Of a stretch of 64,000 bases of DNA, positions 1 through 9,124 are shown in pieces; the stretch's first letter is position 1, and every line of letters starts with the position of its first letter. A program made the position numbers and the translations under genes. Below the pieces are notes generated by a model, which ran no database searches, was not told the DNA's origin, and saw only the letters and a list, made by a program, of their open reading frames with translations. The DNA is from Pseudomonas sp. ISL-84 (GTDB lineage Bacteria > Bacillota > Bacilli > Bacillales > Cytobacillaceae): positions 57,888 through 121,887 of the forward strand of contig JAGGRA010000039.1 in the NCBI GenBank assembly GCA_018613035.1. Reading direction: 5' to 3'.

Positions 1-327
1 AAGAAAGAAATTATTCATGACAATATCTGCGGAAATATAGAACAAAGCTGTGGGGAAGGACCTGAAGAATATTGGAGTGCGATGGACCTTAGCGACCTTC
101 CATCTGCAAGTCTTTCAGTTTTTAACAAAGGTAATTGCGATATAATCGTTAGTGCAGCTGTGAATGGGGGAGGCACTTTAGGTCAATTATTTACTGTAGC
201 CAGAGGCCAGACAAAGTCAATAACAATTGGTAATATTGCAAGCCTTTCATTTGAATGTGAAGGCAATGAAGGTGATATATGCAGAGGGACTTATTGCCTT
301 TCTTTGCATTATGAAAAGGAATGTTAA
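1..327 (+). CDS. Partial DUF3992 / endospore-appendage-like protein (C-terminal 108 aa)
   Basis: The reading frame is open to the left edge, so the start lies outside the window; the internal ATG at 82 is probably not the start. The visible protein has an N-terminal Cys-containing arm (ICGN, SCGE) followed by a beta-rich region ending in CRGTYCLSLHY. This layout resembles DUF3992 proteins (S-Ena endospore appendage subunits), which have an N-terminal cysteine connector, a jelly-roll with a conserved G.S.S/T..N..S segment and a C-terminal G.xC...Y strand. Such subunits are cross-linked by disulfides into spore surface fibres. The assignment rests on motif memory only and could be another spore coat-type beta protein. 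Confidence 0.5.
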   Translation, partial: KKEIIHDNICGNIEQSCGEGPEEYWSAMDLSDLPSASLSVFNKGNCDIIVSAAVNGGGTLGQLFTVARGQTKSITIGNIASLSFECEGNEGDICRGTYCLSLHYEKEC

Positions 328-549
328 AAGCTATTGAAGAGAGAAAAACGCTAGTGCTCAAAAGGGTCGAATAATGCCTGTTGTCCTACTGGATCGATTT
401 TTCAGAAAAAATTGCGAAAACAGAAGGAATCACCAACCTAATGGTATGGCAAGCGCCAGTAGGTGATTATTTTGAATTCAACACTGCCAGCAGTCCTGTG
501 TTGTTACAGGTGCTATTTCGGCTTCATTTGGAAATCCAGTTGTAGGTCC

Positions 550-602
550 GCACGAAGAAGATGCGAATGCATTTCGAGGATCGCGTGCCTGCAGCTCCAA
601 TC
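550..602 (+). repeat. Fragment of the Bacillaceae-type intergenic repeat
   Basis: The segment shares about 80 percent identity by eye with the right part of the repeat at 44118-44393. Common blocks are TTTCGAGGATC and GCTCCAATCAAC, in the same order and orientation. The left terminal region is not recognisable here, so this is a truncated or decayed copy. The downstream AAATAGCC at 633-640 matches the outer end of the copy near 63970. Confidence 0.5.
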
Positions 603-644
603 AACAGGGTGTCAATATCAACAACAACTCTTAAATAGCCAATT

Positions 645-683
645 GAAGTCCGGAAGGGAGGAGAATCTTCTGGACTTCTTTTT
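645..683 (+). terminator. Rho-independent terminator
   Basis: GAAGTCCGGAAG at 645-656 pairs with CTTCTGGACTTC at 667-678 (12 bp with one G-T pair), around a 10-nt loop and followed by TTTTT. It would end transcription coming from the appendage-like gene region. Confidence 0.8.
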
Positions 684-892
684 AATTAAATGCAAGTTCT
701 AACAGGAAAAGGGGTACAGGACGGTCCTGGCAGTGCTAGGCGTATTATGTTCTTTCCTATAATTATTCCTGAAACTGGCAGGTCAAACAAAAAAGGTTCT
801 TCAAGTGAAATCAGCGAATAACAGCTTTGAAAGGAAAGATGAGCATATATTATTAAAGAGGATATTAAATGGCTATTAAAGGGGGGAGTTAA

Positions 893-2230
893 TTGTACAA
901 AGTAATCATGACCTCTCTGATCTTTGTGCTATTAGTCTTATCATTTTTAGTAAGTGAGCCATACTCATTCATGATTATTGTGCTATTATCCGTTTTAATG
1001 TTTATAACAGAAGCAATCCCTCCCGTTATAACCGGCTTTGGTATTGTTATTCTCCTGTTTCTTCTTTCTCCAAGTGAGGAACAGGCATTAGCCGTATACG
1101 GATTTCATTCACCGATCATTTTCTTTTTAATTTCTGTCACAGGGATAGGAATTGCCATCTCCAAATCCGGCCTTGGAGGCTGGTTTTTATTTAGTTTTGA
1201 AAAAACTGTTTTGAATTATCCCAGAATGCCGGTACCAGTTCTTTTAATGCTCGCTTTTTTGCCGCTCTCTTTGCTTCTGCCTTCGTCCATTACTCGTAAT
1301 GCTATGCTGCTCCCATTATTAAAAAACTTTATACATAATGAACGGCTATGGGAAGGGAGAAGAATATACTTAATGCTGGGGCTCATAAATCCAATGGCTT
1401 CCTCTGCTTTCCTAACGGGGGGGATGTCTGCAATTGTTACAGCAAGTCTGATTGGCGGGATCAGTTGGGGAGAATGGTTTATTTTAATGGCTTTCCCTTA
1501 TTATTTAATGATGCTATCCGGCCTGCTTTACATATTATTTAGATTTCCGCTAAAAAACTTGAAGAAGGTCTCCCTTAAACCAACAATAAAGCCGAGCATG
1601 AAGAAAGTCTTAGCTAAGGATGATTGGGTACTCTTATCCGTCCTTATTTTAGTAGTTGTTTTATGGATAACGGATAAGTGGCACATGCTAAATCCTGCAG
1701 TACCGGCATTAATCGGGTTGGTAATGATTTTCCTTTTTACTGACAGCTTGAATTTGGACGATCTCAAAGCATCATCTATTTGGGAAAACACCATCATTAT
1801 AGGCTCGTTACTATCTTTGATTGAAGCTCTAAATCGTTATGGAGTATTGGATTTGGCAAGCTACTTCATTACTGAAAATATAGGAAATGGCGTGCCAGAG
1901 AATGTTCTTATTATATGCTGTATTATTTTGACGGTTATTTTCAACCTGTTTATTCCAAATATCACTGTTTGTGTTACATTCCTTGTTCCTTTATATATTG
2001 GACTCGCACATAACCTGCAAATGAATCCTGTTGTTTTTGGATTACTGGCTGCATTAACAGTCGACTGCATAAAGTTTTATCCGGCCCAATCTACACCGCT
2101 TCTAATGGTTTATGACCGAAGTGTATTTTCACCAAAAGATGTTTTTGATATGGGACTATTTTTATTTATCACTCTGCTTATAGGAGTGTTTCTTTTAATT
2201 TTGCCATATTGGAAGCTGGTAGCTGCATAA
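893..2230 (+). CDS. SLC13/DASS-type anion permease (12 TM)
   Basis: This 445-aa protein is almost entirely hydrophobic, with about eleven to twelve membrane segments. It carries the SLC13 (divalent anion:Na+ symporter) features of two repeated halves, EAIPP near residue 41, and re-entrant segments such as LPSSITRN and a second TCN-like region around IPNITVCVTF. The family imports di- and tricarboxylates or sulfate. The start is a TTG at 893, placed by GGGGGGAGT upstream. It stands alone, convergent with the MFS gene. Its substrate is not known, but the surrounding acyl-CoA genes suggest an organic acid. Confidence 0.75.
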   Translation: MYKVIMTSLIFVLLVLSFLVSEPYSFMIIVLLSVLMFITEAIPPVITGFGIVILLFLLSPSEEQALAVYGFHSPIIFFLISVTGIGIAISKSGLGGWFLFSFEKTVLNYPRMPVPVLLMLAFLPLSLLLPSSITRNAMLLPLLKNFIHNERLWEGRRIYLMLGLINPMASSAFLTGGMSAIVTASLIGGISWGEWFILMAFPYYLMMLSGLLYILFRFPLKNLKKVSLKPTIKPSMKKVLAKDDWVLLSVLILVVVLWITDKWHMLNPAVPALIGLVMIFLFTDSLNLDDLKASSIWENTIIIGSLLSLIEALNRYGVLDLASYFITENIGNGVPENVLIICCIILTVIFNLFIPNITVCVTFLVPLYIGLAHNLQMNPVVFGLLAALTVDCIKFYPAQSTPLLMVYDRSVFSPKDVFDMGLFLFITLLIGVFLLILPYWKLVAA

Positions 2231-2263
2231 CTTTATATGCAATTGACCTCTGGTTTTGAAAAT

Positions 2264-3487
2264 TTATCCAGCGAATGTACTTGTTTTTACTGAAGGAGTG
2301 TTTTTTTCTCTATGGATCATAAAGGTGGAAACAATCAAACAGAAAGAAACGATAACCCAGGAAATGCTAAAGCTTGAAAAAGTATCTTTTGTCCATCCAA
2401 AAAAGAGCGGAAATAAAAATATTCCCAAATAGGTAAAAGTCAAACTAACACCGCTGGATACTGCTGCCGTTTGATCTCCGCCATATTCTATAATTGCGGC
2501 TTGATATATTCCATTCCATCCGCTTATCGTAAAGCCAAGAATGATAGTTAGCAATATTATTAAAATGGAAGGGATCCTAAAGAAAGGAGTGAGGGATAAA
2601 AATACAAGAGAACCTGATGAAAGAATTCCTATCAATGTAAGTATTTTTCGTTTATCACCCATACGGTCGCTTGCTGCACCCCAAATCACTCTCCCGATTG
2701 CCCCCGAAGCTTGGGAGAGGGCAAGCAGAACACTGGAAGCAGCTACGGAATATTTTAAATCTAAATTTAAGAACAGAACCAGATACATAAAATACGAAAA
2801 TTGGGCACCTACAAAGAAAAAAGATAGGATGCTTAATCGTACAAGCCTGGAATTTTTAAAGAAAACCCTTATATTTTTTAAGTGGCTCTGACTGTCTCCC
2901 CTATCAGAACTTGCAGGATAGTCTTTAAGAATATGCAAAAAATATAGTGAGAAGCACGCCACAAGTGCACCTCCAATAAAAAGTGAAATTCTCCAATTAA
3001 ACACAAAAGCAAGCTTTGGAAGCAATAAGGCTGTCAATACTCCTCCTAATGTTACCCCCATTTGCTTTACACTCATGACAAAACCGCGGACCTCCATCGG
3101 AAATTCCTGTGTGATCAATAGATTTATAGCAGGATTAATTAAGCTGTAGCCCATTCCGGCAATTGCCAATAAGAAGAGCATGATCCAAACAGAATGGGTG
3201 AGTGTGCTCAACATAATGAAGACTCCAATAATTAAAAGTGAAAAAACAATTGATTTTTGTATTCCTAAAAAATAGATTATTTGACCTGTGAAAAATGAAA
3301 AAATAATACAGCCCAGATAAAAGGAAGCCATTAATAAACCCATGAAAAAGGCCGAAAGCTCCATATCCGTAACAATGAAACTCGACAGCGGGGGTAATGT
3401 TAATACTCCAAAAGCTGATATTGTCTGGGCAAAAAGCGGATTAAACAAAGTTATCTTTGGGTAGGCTGCAAGTTTTCCGTTCCTCAC
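2264..3487 (-). CDS. MFS transporter
   Basis: This protein of about 407 aa has twelve predicted membrane segments in two six-helix halves with the MFS loop signature GRVIWGAASDRMG after helix 8 (DR-G motif). The family moves small solutes by uniport or proton-coupled transport, and the organic-acid setting suggests a carboxylate. A GTG start at 3487 is chosen because AAAGGACGG lies 8 nt upstream; a longer ATG version beginning at 3538 lacks a ribosome site. It is divergent from the VOC gene across an AT-rich gap. Confidence 0.78.
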   Translation of the reverse strand: MRNGKLAAYPKITLFNPLFAQTISAFGVLTLPPLSSFIVTDMELSAFFMGLLMASFYLGCIIFSFFTGQIIYFLGIQKSIVFSLLIIGVFIMLSTLTHSVWIMLFLLAIAGMGYSLINPAINLLITQEFPMEVRGFVMSVKQMGVTLGGVLTALLLPKLAFVFNWRISLFIGGALVACFSLYFLHILKDYPASSDRGDSQSHLKNIRVFFKNSRLVRLSILSFFFVGAQFSYFMYLVLFLNLDLKYSVAASSVLLALSQASGAIGRVIWGAASDRMGDKRKILTLIGILSSGSLVFLSLTPFFRIPSILIILLTIILGFTISGWNGIYQAAIIEYGGDQTAAVSSGVSLTFTYLGIFLFPLFFGWTKDTFSSFSISWVIVSFCLIVSTFMIHREKNTPSVKTSTFAG

Positions 3488-3671
3488 AAAGATCCGTCCT
3501 TTCTTAAAGAAAAATCGAAACAACAAACTAAATAACAATTAAATTTTAGAAAATATCTATATAATATTGAATTATATTTATATATATAATAATATAAAAA
3601 CAAAGTTAATTTCAAACATTCTAAAAATTCTAACTTAAATAATCGTATTCTCATAAGGAAGTGCTTCAATA
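3488..3671. promoter_or_regulatory. AT-rich divergent promoter region
   Basis: This 184-bp gap between the divergently transcribed MFS and VOC genes is extremely AT-rich around 3540-3610, with several TATAAT-like strings on both strands. It must contain promoters for both directions, but no single -35/-10 pair stands out enough to be called. AAGGAAGTG at 3658-3666 is the ribosome site of the VOC gene. Confidence 0.5.
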
Positions 3672-4115
3672 TTGGGTAATATAGATCATATTGTTTTCGC
3701 TGTGAAAGACCTGGAAAAAAGCAAGCAGCTCTTTTCGACCATTTTTAAAGGAAAATTTATAAAAGAAATAGATTTGCCGGAACAAAATGCCCGTGCTGCG
3801 TATTTTTTATTGGGAGAAGTGATAATTGGTTTTGAGACACCTTTGAGTTGCGAGGGGGATGTATACAAATTCCTGGAAAAGAAAGGAGAAGGCTTGCACC
3901 ATATCGCATTCAAAATTGAAGACTCCGAAGAGTTACATAACAGCTTACTGGAAAATGAAGTTAACATTATTGGTTCTAAAGAGAATCATGGTGTAAAGAA
4001 GGAGTTTTTCACCCATCCAAAAAGCTCACTTGGCTTGCTGCTGCAGCTAATCGAATGGGAGCATCCATATAAAGATTCATTGGAAAAGAGAATTGAGATT
4101 CTTGGAGATGAATAA
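3672..4115 (+). CDS. VOC-family protein, methylmalonyl-CoA epimerase-like
   Basis: The 147-aa protein has the two beta-alpha-beta modules of the vicinal-oxygen-chelate fold. Metal-ligand candidates are visible as His5 in DHIVFAV, His in GLHHIAF (about residue 77) and Glu in LQLIEW (about residue 125), the pattern of methylmalonyl-CoA epimerases. This family epimerises 2-methylmalonyl-CoA, though VOC relatives also include dioxygenases and lyases. It starts with TTG behind AAGGAAGTG and is the first gene of the operon running to about 9072. A role on a CoA thioester fits its acyl-CoA dehydrogenase neighbour. Confidence 0.65.
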   Translation: MGNIDHIVFAVKDLEKSKQLFSTIFKGKFIKEIDLPEQNARAAYFLLGEVIIGFETPLSCEGDVYKFLEKKGEGLHHIAFKIEDSEELHNSLLENEVNIIGSKENHGVKKEFFTHPKSSLGLLLQLIEWEHPYKDSLEKRIEILGDE

Positions 4116-4140
4116 AAGACTTATAGAAAGGTTTGATTAT

Positions 4141-5364
4141 ATGAATTTTGAATTAAGCAATGAAAATTTACAAGTGAAAAACATGGCTAAAGCCATTGCT
4201 GAAAAGGAGATTTTAGAGAATGTAAAATACTTTGAGCAAGAAAGAAGATTCCCGAAGGAAATATTACAGAAAATGGGAGCAGCTGGATTATTTGGAGCCT
4301 GTTTTCCGGAAAAGTATGGCGGATCGGAAATGGGTTTTCTGAACTTAGCCATTATTGCAGAGGAAATTTCTAAAGCCCATCCTTCTTTTGGATACGCTTT
4401 CAATATGCAGGCGATGACTTGTCCTTTCACAATTTTAAATTGGGGAACAGAGGAGCAAATTCAGAAATATGTTCCCGATTTAATAAAAGCCAATCTCATT
4501 GGTATGTTTGCTCTTACAGAATCAGGCGGGGGGTCTGACCCAGCCGGATCCATGAAGACGACTGCACGTTTAGAGGGCAATGAATATGTAATCAATGGAT
4601 CAAAGACATGGATTACTTTTGCGAACGAAGCAGACGTTGGAGTCCTTTTTGCTAAAACGGACATGAAAGCAGGCCACAAAGGGATCTCAGCATTTATTAT
4701 TGAAACAAACCGCCCTGGTTTTACCGCCAAACCCATAGAGATTAGCTCTTTGGGCCACATGATGAGAAGCTGCGAAGTGTTTTTAGAAGATTACCGGATC
4801 CCGAAAGAAAATCTTCTTGGGAAAGAAGGCGAAGGATTTAAAATTGCCATGAATGCACTGGATTACGGGAGGCTTACTGTTTCATCCCGTCTTGTTGGAA
4901 TTGCGCAGGGGTGTGTAGATGAATCTATTAAATACTGTAATGAAAGATTAGTAGGCGGGAACCCGATTGGCGAATACCAGATGATCAAGCATTTGATTGC
5001 AGACATGGTTGTTGAAACAGATGCAGCGAGACTCCAAACTTATAGAAGTGCCTACTTGAAGGACAAAGGTGAAACGGCTACAAGGGAAAGCTCTTATGCC
5101 AAATATTTTGCCTCAGAAGTAGCTGCCAAAGTCTCCAGGAACGCTTTAGAAATCTTTGGAGGCAATGGTATATCAGATGAATACCCCATTATGAAATATG
5201 TAAATTACGCAAATATGCTTCATTTCGGTGAAGGTTCTGCTAATATTCAGCGAATCCTCATTGCTAATGATGCTTTAGGAATAAAAAATGCAAACAGGCA
5301 TCATATTGAACGAAGGTTTGCACTAAGCAGTGATATTACAGATGAGAAAAAAGTACGTTTATGA
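4141..5364 (+). CDS. Acyl-CoA dehydrogenase
   Basis: A 407-aa flavoenzyme of the acyl-CoA dehydrogenase family, introducing a C2-C3 double bond and passing electrons to ETF. FAD/substrate-binding strings LTESGGGSDPAGS and GSKTWITFA are present, and Glu364 in FGEGSANIQR sits at the usual catalytic base position of short/medium-chain enzymes. The start at ATG 4141 is preferred because AGAAAGG precedes it; an upstream TTG at 4093 would overlap the VOC gene. The arrangement with an ADP-forming CoA ligase suggests it acts on a short or branched acyl-CoA. Confidence 0.85.
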   Translation: MNFELSNENLQVKNMAKAIAEKEILENVKYFEQERRFPKEILQKMGAAGLFGACFPEKYGGSEMGFLNLAIIAEEISKAHPSFGYAFNMQAMTCPFTILNWGTEEQIQKYVPDLIKANLIGMFALTESGGGSDPAGSMKTTARLEGNEYVINGSKTWITFANEADVGVLFAKTDMKAGHKGISAFIIETNRPGFTAKPIEISSLGHMMRSCEVFLEDYRIPKENLLGKEGEGFKIAMNALDYGRLTVSSRLVGIAQGCVDESIKYCNERLVGGNPIGEYQMIKHLIADMVVETDAARLQTYRSAYLKDKGETATRESSYAKYFASEVAAKVSRNALEIFGGNGISDEYPIMKYVNYANMLHFGEGSANIQRILIANDALGIKNANRHHIERRFALSSDITDEKKVRL

Positions 5365-5456
5365 ATCGATAAATAGCCGTTCTGTATTAAAAAAGAGCAT
5401 AGGTTTCCCAATGAGCAACACGAATATAAAAGAATTTCAATTTTTAAAGTGATTAG

Positions 5457-5470
5457 AAAGGATATCCTTT
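5457..5470 (+). promoter_or_regulatory. Perfect palindrome enclosing a ribosome binding site
   Basis: AAAGGATATCCTTT is a perfect 14-bp palindrome that ends directly before the ATG at 5471. Its left arm AAAGG is the ribosome binding site, so in mRNA a 5-bp stem with a 4-nt loop could mask it. The GGAT/ATCC halves are the same as in the GGAT-N5-ATCC sites elsewhere in the window but without a spacer. It may be chance. Confidence 0.35.
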
Positions 5471-6199
5471 ATGACAGCTATACAGCATATCATTAACATT
5501 TCAAAGGAAGAAAAAAGAGCAGTTCTTACGGAGATAGAGTCGAAACAAATTCTTCGGCATATAGGAATTCCAGTTCCGGATTTTCGACTGGCAAGATCTG
5601 CTGATGAAGCCGTTGAGCAGGCAAAATATATCGGTTTTCCTTTAGTGTTAAAAATTGTTTCGCCTGACATCGTTCATAAGTCTGATGCTAAAGGGGTAAT
5701 TCTTAATATCCAAGACGAGCAGCAACTGAGAAATGCTTATAAAGAGATTATGATAAATGCAAATGAATATAATTCAGATGCGAAAATAATAGGGGTATCC
5801 ATTCAGCAAATGGTAAGCGGCGATAAAGAAGTTATTATAGGCATGAACCGTGATGATGTTTTTGGTCCAGTCCTATTATTTGGGGCAGGTGGAATCTTTG
5901 TTGAAGTACTTAAGGATGTAACTTTAAAAGTACTGCCTTTAGCAGAAAAGGATATTGATAACATGTTTACTGAAATTAAGGCGAACAAAATACTCACAGG
6001 GTTTAGGGGTACTTTGCCTGCTGATTCTTCAAGCTTAAAGGCCATCATAAAAAAAGTGGCAGAATTATCTTCTAATTTCCCTGAAATTTCTGAACTTGAA
6101 TTAAATCCTGTGATTGTCCATGAGCAAGGGAAAGGTGCCGTTGCACTGGATGCCCGCATCATTCTTGATCATCGAACAACGGAGGTGGCAGCCAGTTGA
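5471..6199 (+). CDS. ADP-forming acyl-CoA synthetase, beta (ATP-grasp) subunit
   Basis: This 242-aa protein matches the ATP-grasp_5 domain of NDP-forming acetyl/acyl-CoA synthetases: KQILRHIGIPVP, FPLVLKIVSPDIVHKSD and ELNPVIV (metal/nucleotide binding) are visible. The length fits a stand-alone beta subunit. With the next gene it would convert an acyl-CoA plus ADP and phosphate to acid plus ATP, or the reverse, activating an acid at the cost of a single phosphoanhydride bond. Stop and next start overlap by 4 nt, showing translational coupling. Confidence 0.85.
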   Translation: MTAIQHIINISKEEKRAVLTEIESKQILRHIGIPVPDFRLARSADEAVEQAKYIGFPLVLKIVSPDIVHKSDAKGVILNIQDEQQLRNAYKEIMINANEYNSDAKIIGVSIQQMVSGDKEVIIGMNRDDVFGPVLLFGAGGIFVEVLKDVTLKVLPLAEKDIDNMFTEIKANKILTGFRGTLPADSSSLKAIIKKVAELSSNFPEISELELNPVIVHEQGKGAVALDARIILDHRTTEVAAS

Positions 6200-7665
6200 G
6201 TAATTACAAGGTAATTGAAAAATTGCTTAATCCTTCATCAATAGCTGTGATAGGTGCCTCCCACAATGTTCAAAAGCATGGAGGAAGATTGATTGAGCAT
6301 TTGCTTAAACACCAATACCAGGGTGAAATTTACCCGGTAAATCCCAAAGGGGGAGAAATTCAAGGATTAACCTGCTATAAATCAATTGCAGAGATTCCCG
6401 AAACTCCGGATCTTGCCTGTCTTTTAATTGCGCCGCGGCTGCTTATGGGAGCATTGAAGGATTGTGCCTTAAAAGGGATTAAGATGGTTATGATCCATGC
6501 TTCAGGGTTTGCGGAAACTGGCAAAAGTGGAGAATTGCTGCAGAAGGAAATCATAGATTTTGCCAGGAAACACAATATACGAATTTGCGGCCCAAATACC
6601 ATTGGGATTGCAAATGTAAATAATAGGGTGTTTGCCAGCTTTAGCATGGCTATGACGAGCAAAGAAATTCCCATGGGTGGGAGAATATCCTATATAACTC
6701 AAAGTGGAGCTATCGGCGGTGCCATGCTAAGCCAGGGGTGGGAAAAACAGATAGGAATCAATAAATGGATTAGTTCAGGTAATGAAGCTGATTTGAATGC
6801 ATCCGATTATCTTGAATATGCAGTTGATGATCCGTCCACTGGCACGATTTGTATTTTCCTTGAAGGCTTGGCAGATGGAAAAACCTTTAAGTCGGCATTG
6901 GCTAAAGCAGCTAATAAAAAAAAGCCTGTCATAATTTATAAAAACGGCAGAAGCGAAATTGGACAAATGTCAGTAAAGTCCCATACCGGTGTACTTGCGG
7001 GAAATCATGAAGTATATAAAGCTGTTTTTAAACAATACGGAGCAATTAATGCAGAAGATCTGGACGATTTATTTGATTATGCCATCGCCTTTGATTCACC
7101 AAATAAGTTGAAAAGCAGCCGGATAGGGATTATCTCGACGTCTGGCGGAGCATGCACGATTGTCTCTGATCAGTGCGTCAAATATGGATTAGAGGTCCCT
7201 GAACTTTCAAATGCAAGTATTAAAACGTTAACAGAAATTTCACCTGATTTTTCTACCCCTCAGAATCCATTTGACACAACCGCTCAAATATTAAATGATC
7301 CTGAATCATTTAAAAAGAGTTTGGAAGTTTTTATCCATGATGAAAATATTGACGGCCTTGTACTTATGCTGACAACGATTGGCGGGTCAATTGCTGCTAA
7401 AGTAGCAGAAGATATCATAGAGCTTTCAAAAAAGACTGAAAAACCAATGTACGTCGCCTGGACAATTGCAGAATCATTAGCAAAGGATGGGATGGTTAAA
7501 CTCCGCCAGGCAAAAATCCCTTTATACCCAAGTGCCGAGAGAGCTGTAAAATCTCTGGCTGCCATTCAGCAGCATATGAGTTTTTTGGAAGAGTGGGAAG
7601 AAAAAAAAGATGAATACAGCGATTTCTTTTTTGCCATTCATAAAGAGGAAATTTCAAACAGTTAA
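6196..7665 (+). CDS. ADP-forming acyl-CoA synthetase, alpha (CoA-binding) subunit
   Basis: The 489-aa protein has an N-terminal Rossmann-type CoA-binding domain (PSSIAVIGAS at about 13-22, then YPVNPKG) and two succinyl-CoA-ligase-like flavodoxin domains. His263 in SHTGVLAG is the expected phosphohistidine. It starts with TTG at 6196, using GGAGGTGG inside the beta gene and overlapping its stop. Together the pair is the split equivalent of fused Acd/Pat-type synthetases. The acyl substrate is unknown. Confidence 0.85.
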   Translation: MSNYKVIEKLLNPSSIAVIGASHNVQKHGGRLIEHLLKHQYQGEIYPVNPKGGEIQGLTCYKSIAEIPETPDLACLLIAPRLLMGALKDCALKGIKMVMIHASGFAETGKSGELLQKEIIDFARKHNIRICGPNTIGIANVNNRVFASFSMAMTSKEIPMGGRISYITQSGAIGGAMLSQGWEKQIGINKWISSGNEADLNASDYLEYAVDDPSTGTICIFLEGLADGKTFKSALAKAANKKKPVIIYKNGRSEIGQMSVKSHTGVLAGNHEVYKAVFKQYGAINAEDLDDLFDYAIAFDSPNKLKSSRIGIISTSGGACTIVSDQCVKYGLEVPELSNASIKTLTEISPDFSTPQNPFDTTAQILNDPESFKKSLEVFIHDENIDGLVLMLTTIGGSIAAKVAEDIIELSKKTEKPMYVAWTIAESLAKDGMVKLRQAKIPLYPSAERAVKSLAAIQQHMSFLEEWEEKKDEYSDFFFAIHKEEISNS

Positions 7666-7677
7666 GGTCGTGAAGTT

Positions 7678-9072
7678 ATGCAGCACTTAATGCCGGTTTT
7701 AATATTAACAAGGGGAGTTATTTTATTAACATTGGCATTGTCCTATATGCTTTATTCTTTTTTCTCGCTGCCTTTGGATCTTTTTCTAGTATCTTTGGTG
7801 GTTATCGCATTTTTAATATCATTGCCATGGATGGCTGTGTTTCCAAAAGTAATGAGCGCAGCACTTCTCGTTTTTGGCAATATGATCTTTTTCTTATATG
7901 GCGGAAATGTTGAATACTGGATTGCCTCCATTCTTAACAATGTCGCTTTGGTTTCATTATTTATCACAGTCCCTTTGTTATCCTACCCCTTAAAAAATGG
8001 GGGATATATAGAGTACATGGATTACTTTGTGGTGAACTTCTTGAAAAAAGATATGAAAAGGATTGCCTTTGTAACAGCGATAACCTGTATTGTCAGTTCG
8101 TTTTTAAATTTAGGTTCGCTAAGAGTTATGTATGATTTATTTTCAGTACGATTCAAGTATTTAAACAAAGTATTTGTAAGAAGCCTTGTTCAGGGATTTT
8201 CACTGGCAGCCTTTTGGTCACCGTACTTTGCGGGTGTGGCGATTATCCTGCACCTTGTTGGGGTTAGCTTTGTATCATTTTTTGGATATGGCCTCGTAAT
8301 GGTCATCATTTGCTACCTGACATCTGTAGTGATTAATTTAAGGTTCCTATCCAAAGAGGTATCGACAAATTCAGCTCCCTATGTAGCTGTCAGTCTGGAG
8401 GAAGATGGAAGCAAGAAGCAAACAAAAAAGGTAGAGCATAAAAGAGGAATTGAATTAATAATTGCGTTTATTGGTTTATTCCTGGCATTATTCTTCCTGG
8501 AAAAATGGCTTCATTATAATGTGCTTTTACTAATTTCCATACTGGCAATCTCATATTCAATCGTTTGGTCTTTAGCTATAAATAAAATAAAGGAGTTTGC
8601 ATTCTCCTTAAAGAATTATTTTACGGAAGTTGCCCCCAATGTCCATACAGAGTCCATCATGATTATTTCAGCAACATTTTTTTCCCAGATGGTTTTGCTG
8701 ACAGAATTTCCTGCTTACTTATCATCCTTATTTTCCAGCATAAGCGAGATCTCTCTTATTCTAACGGTAATAACCATCATCTTGACTTGTGTTATATCAT
8801 CTTTTTTCATACACCAAGTGCTTCCCATCTCAATTTTTGCGACTACGCTATCCCCTGATGTCATTGGATTAAAGCCTGAACTATACGTTTTAATCCTGGT
8901 AATAAGCTGGGGTATAACTCCGCTTTTATCGCCAGTTTCTGCAGCAAACTTGCTTGCATCTGCATTATTTAAGACAAAACCATTTGAAATAGGGATTTGG
9001 AATATAAAATATGCCCTTTCAGTCATCCTGGTTTCATCCGTATCAATCTATTTGATAAACATGTTTGTTTAG
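7678..9072 (+). CDS. Polytopic membrane protein, probable transporter
   Basis: This 464-aa protein is very hydrophobic, with about twelve membrane segments and one hydrophilic loop at about 237-255 (lysine and glutamate rich). I do not recognise its family with certainty; the layout of two halves separated by a charged loop recalls ion-transporter-superfamily permeases. It follows the synthetase by 12 nt and closes the operon that begins with the VOC gene, so uptake or export of the acid handled by these enzymes is the simplest guess. Confidence 0.5.
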   Translation: MQHLMPVLILTRGVILLTLALSYMLYSFFSLPLDLFLVSLVVIAFLISLPWMAVFPKVMSAALLVFGNMIFFLYGGNVEYWIASILNNVALVSLFITVPLLSYPLKNGGYIEYMDYFVVNFLKKDMKRIAFVTAITCIVSSFLNLGSLRVMYDLFSVRFKYLNKVFVRSLVQGFSLAAFWSPYFAGVAIILHLVGVSFVSFFGYGLVMVIICYLTSVVINLRFLSKEVSTNSAPYVAVSLEEDGSKKQTKKVEHKRGIELIIAFIGLFLALFFLEKWLHYNVLLLISILAISYSIVWSLAINKIKEFAFSLKNYFTEVAPNVHTESIMIISATFFSQMVLLTEFPAYLSSLFSSISEISLILTVITIILTCVISSFFIHQVLPISIFATTLSPDVIGLKPELYVLILVISWGITPLLSPVSAANLLASALFKTKPFEIGIWNIKYALSVILVSSVSIYLINMFV

Positions 9073-9096
9073 AAAAAGGGGAACATTCCATTATTT

Positions 9097-9124
9097 TTGA
9101 AAGCGGTATCAAGGTTCCTATTAC
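9097..9124 (+). promoter_or_regulatory. Possible sigma-A promoter of the TAXI operon
   Basis: TTGAAA at 9097-9102 and TATTAC at 9119-9124 are separated by 16 bp. The match is moderate, but the overlap with a perfect cre motif and the position upstream of the operon's first gene support it. Confidence 0.4.
9098..9111 (+). promoter_or_regulatory. Candidate cre (CcpA) site
   Basis: TGAAAGCGGTATCA matches the Bacillus cre consensus TGWAANCGNTNWCA at every position. It lies about 105 bp upstream of the TAXI binding-protein gene and overlaps a possible -35 box, which predicts carbon catabolite repression of the whole 9215-19402 operon. Confidence 0.65.

Larger units (their letters stand above)
328..892. 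other. Decayed intergenic region with short frame-broken coding pieces
   Basis: This 565-bp stretch has no convincing intact gene. Two short overlapping frames could be read as a frameshifted spore protein: one through 375-500 containing APVGDYFEFN, another through 476-634 ending in NINNNS. The second passes through a repeat fragment near 552-600, so its tail is probably not a real protein. A strong terminator follows at 645-683. The rest, up to the ribosome binding site of the permease, shows nothing recognisable apart from a GGGGGGAG motif close to 885. Confidence 0.4.

Noticed and set aside
397..411. A CodY-like string TTTTTCAGAAAA in the left intergenic region
   Set aside because: Three mismatches in decayed AT-rich DNA with no downstream gene nearby.
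463..702. A 79-codon frame
   Set aside because: It crosses the repeat fragment and the terminator hairpin, has no ribosome site and no recognisable protein pattern.
2541..2891. 116-codon plus-strand frame inside the MFS gene
   Set aside because: It is antisense to a clear transporter, with a composition explained by the opposite coding strand.
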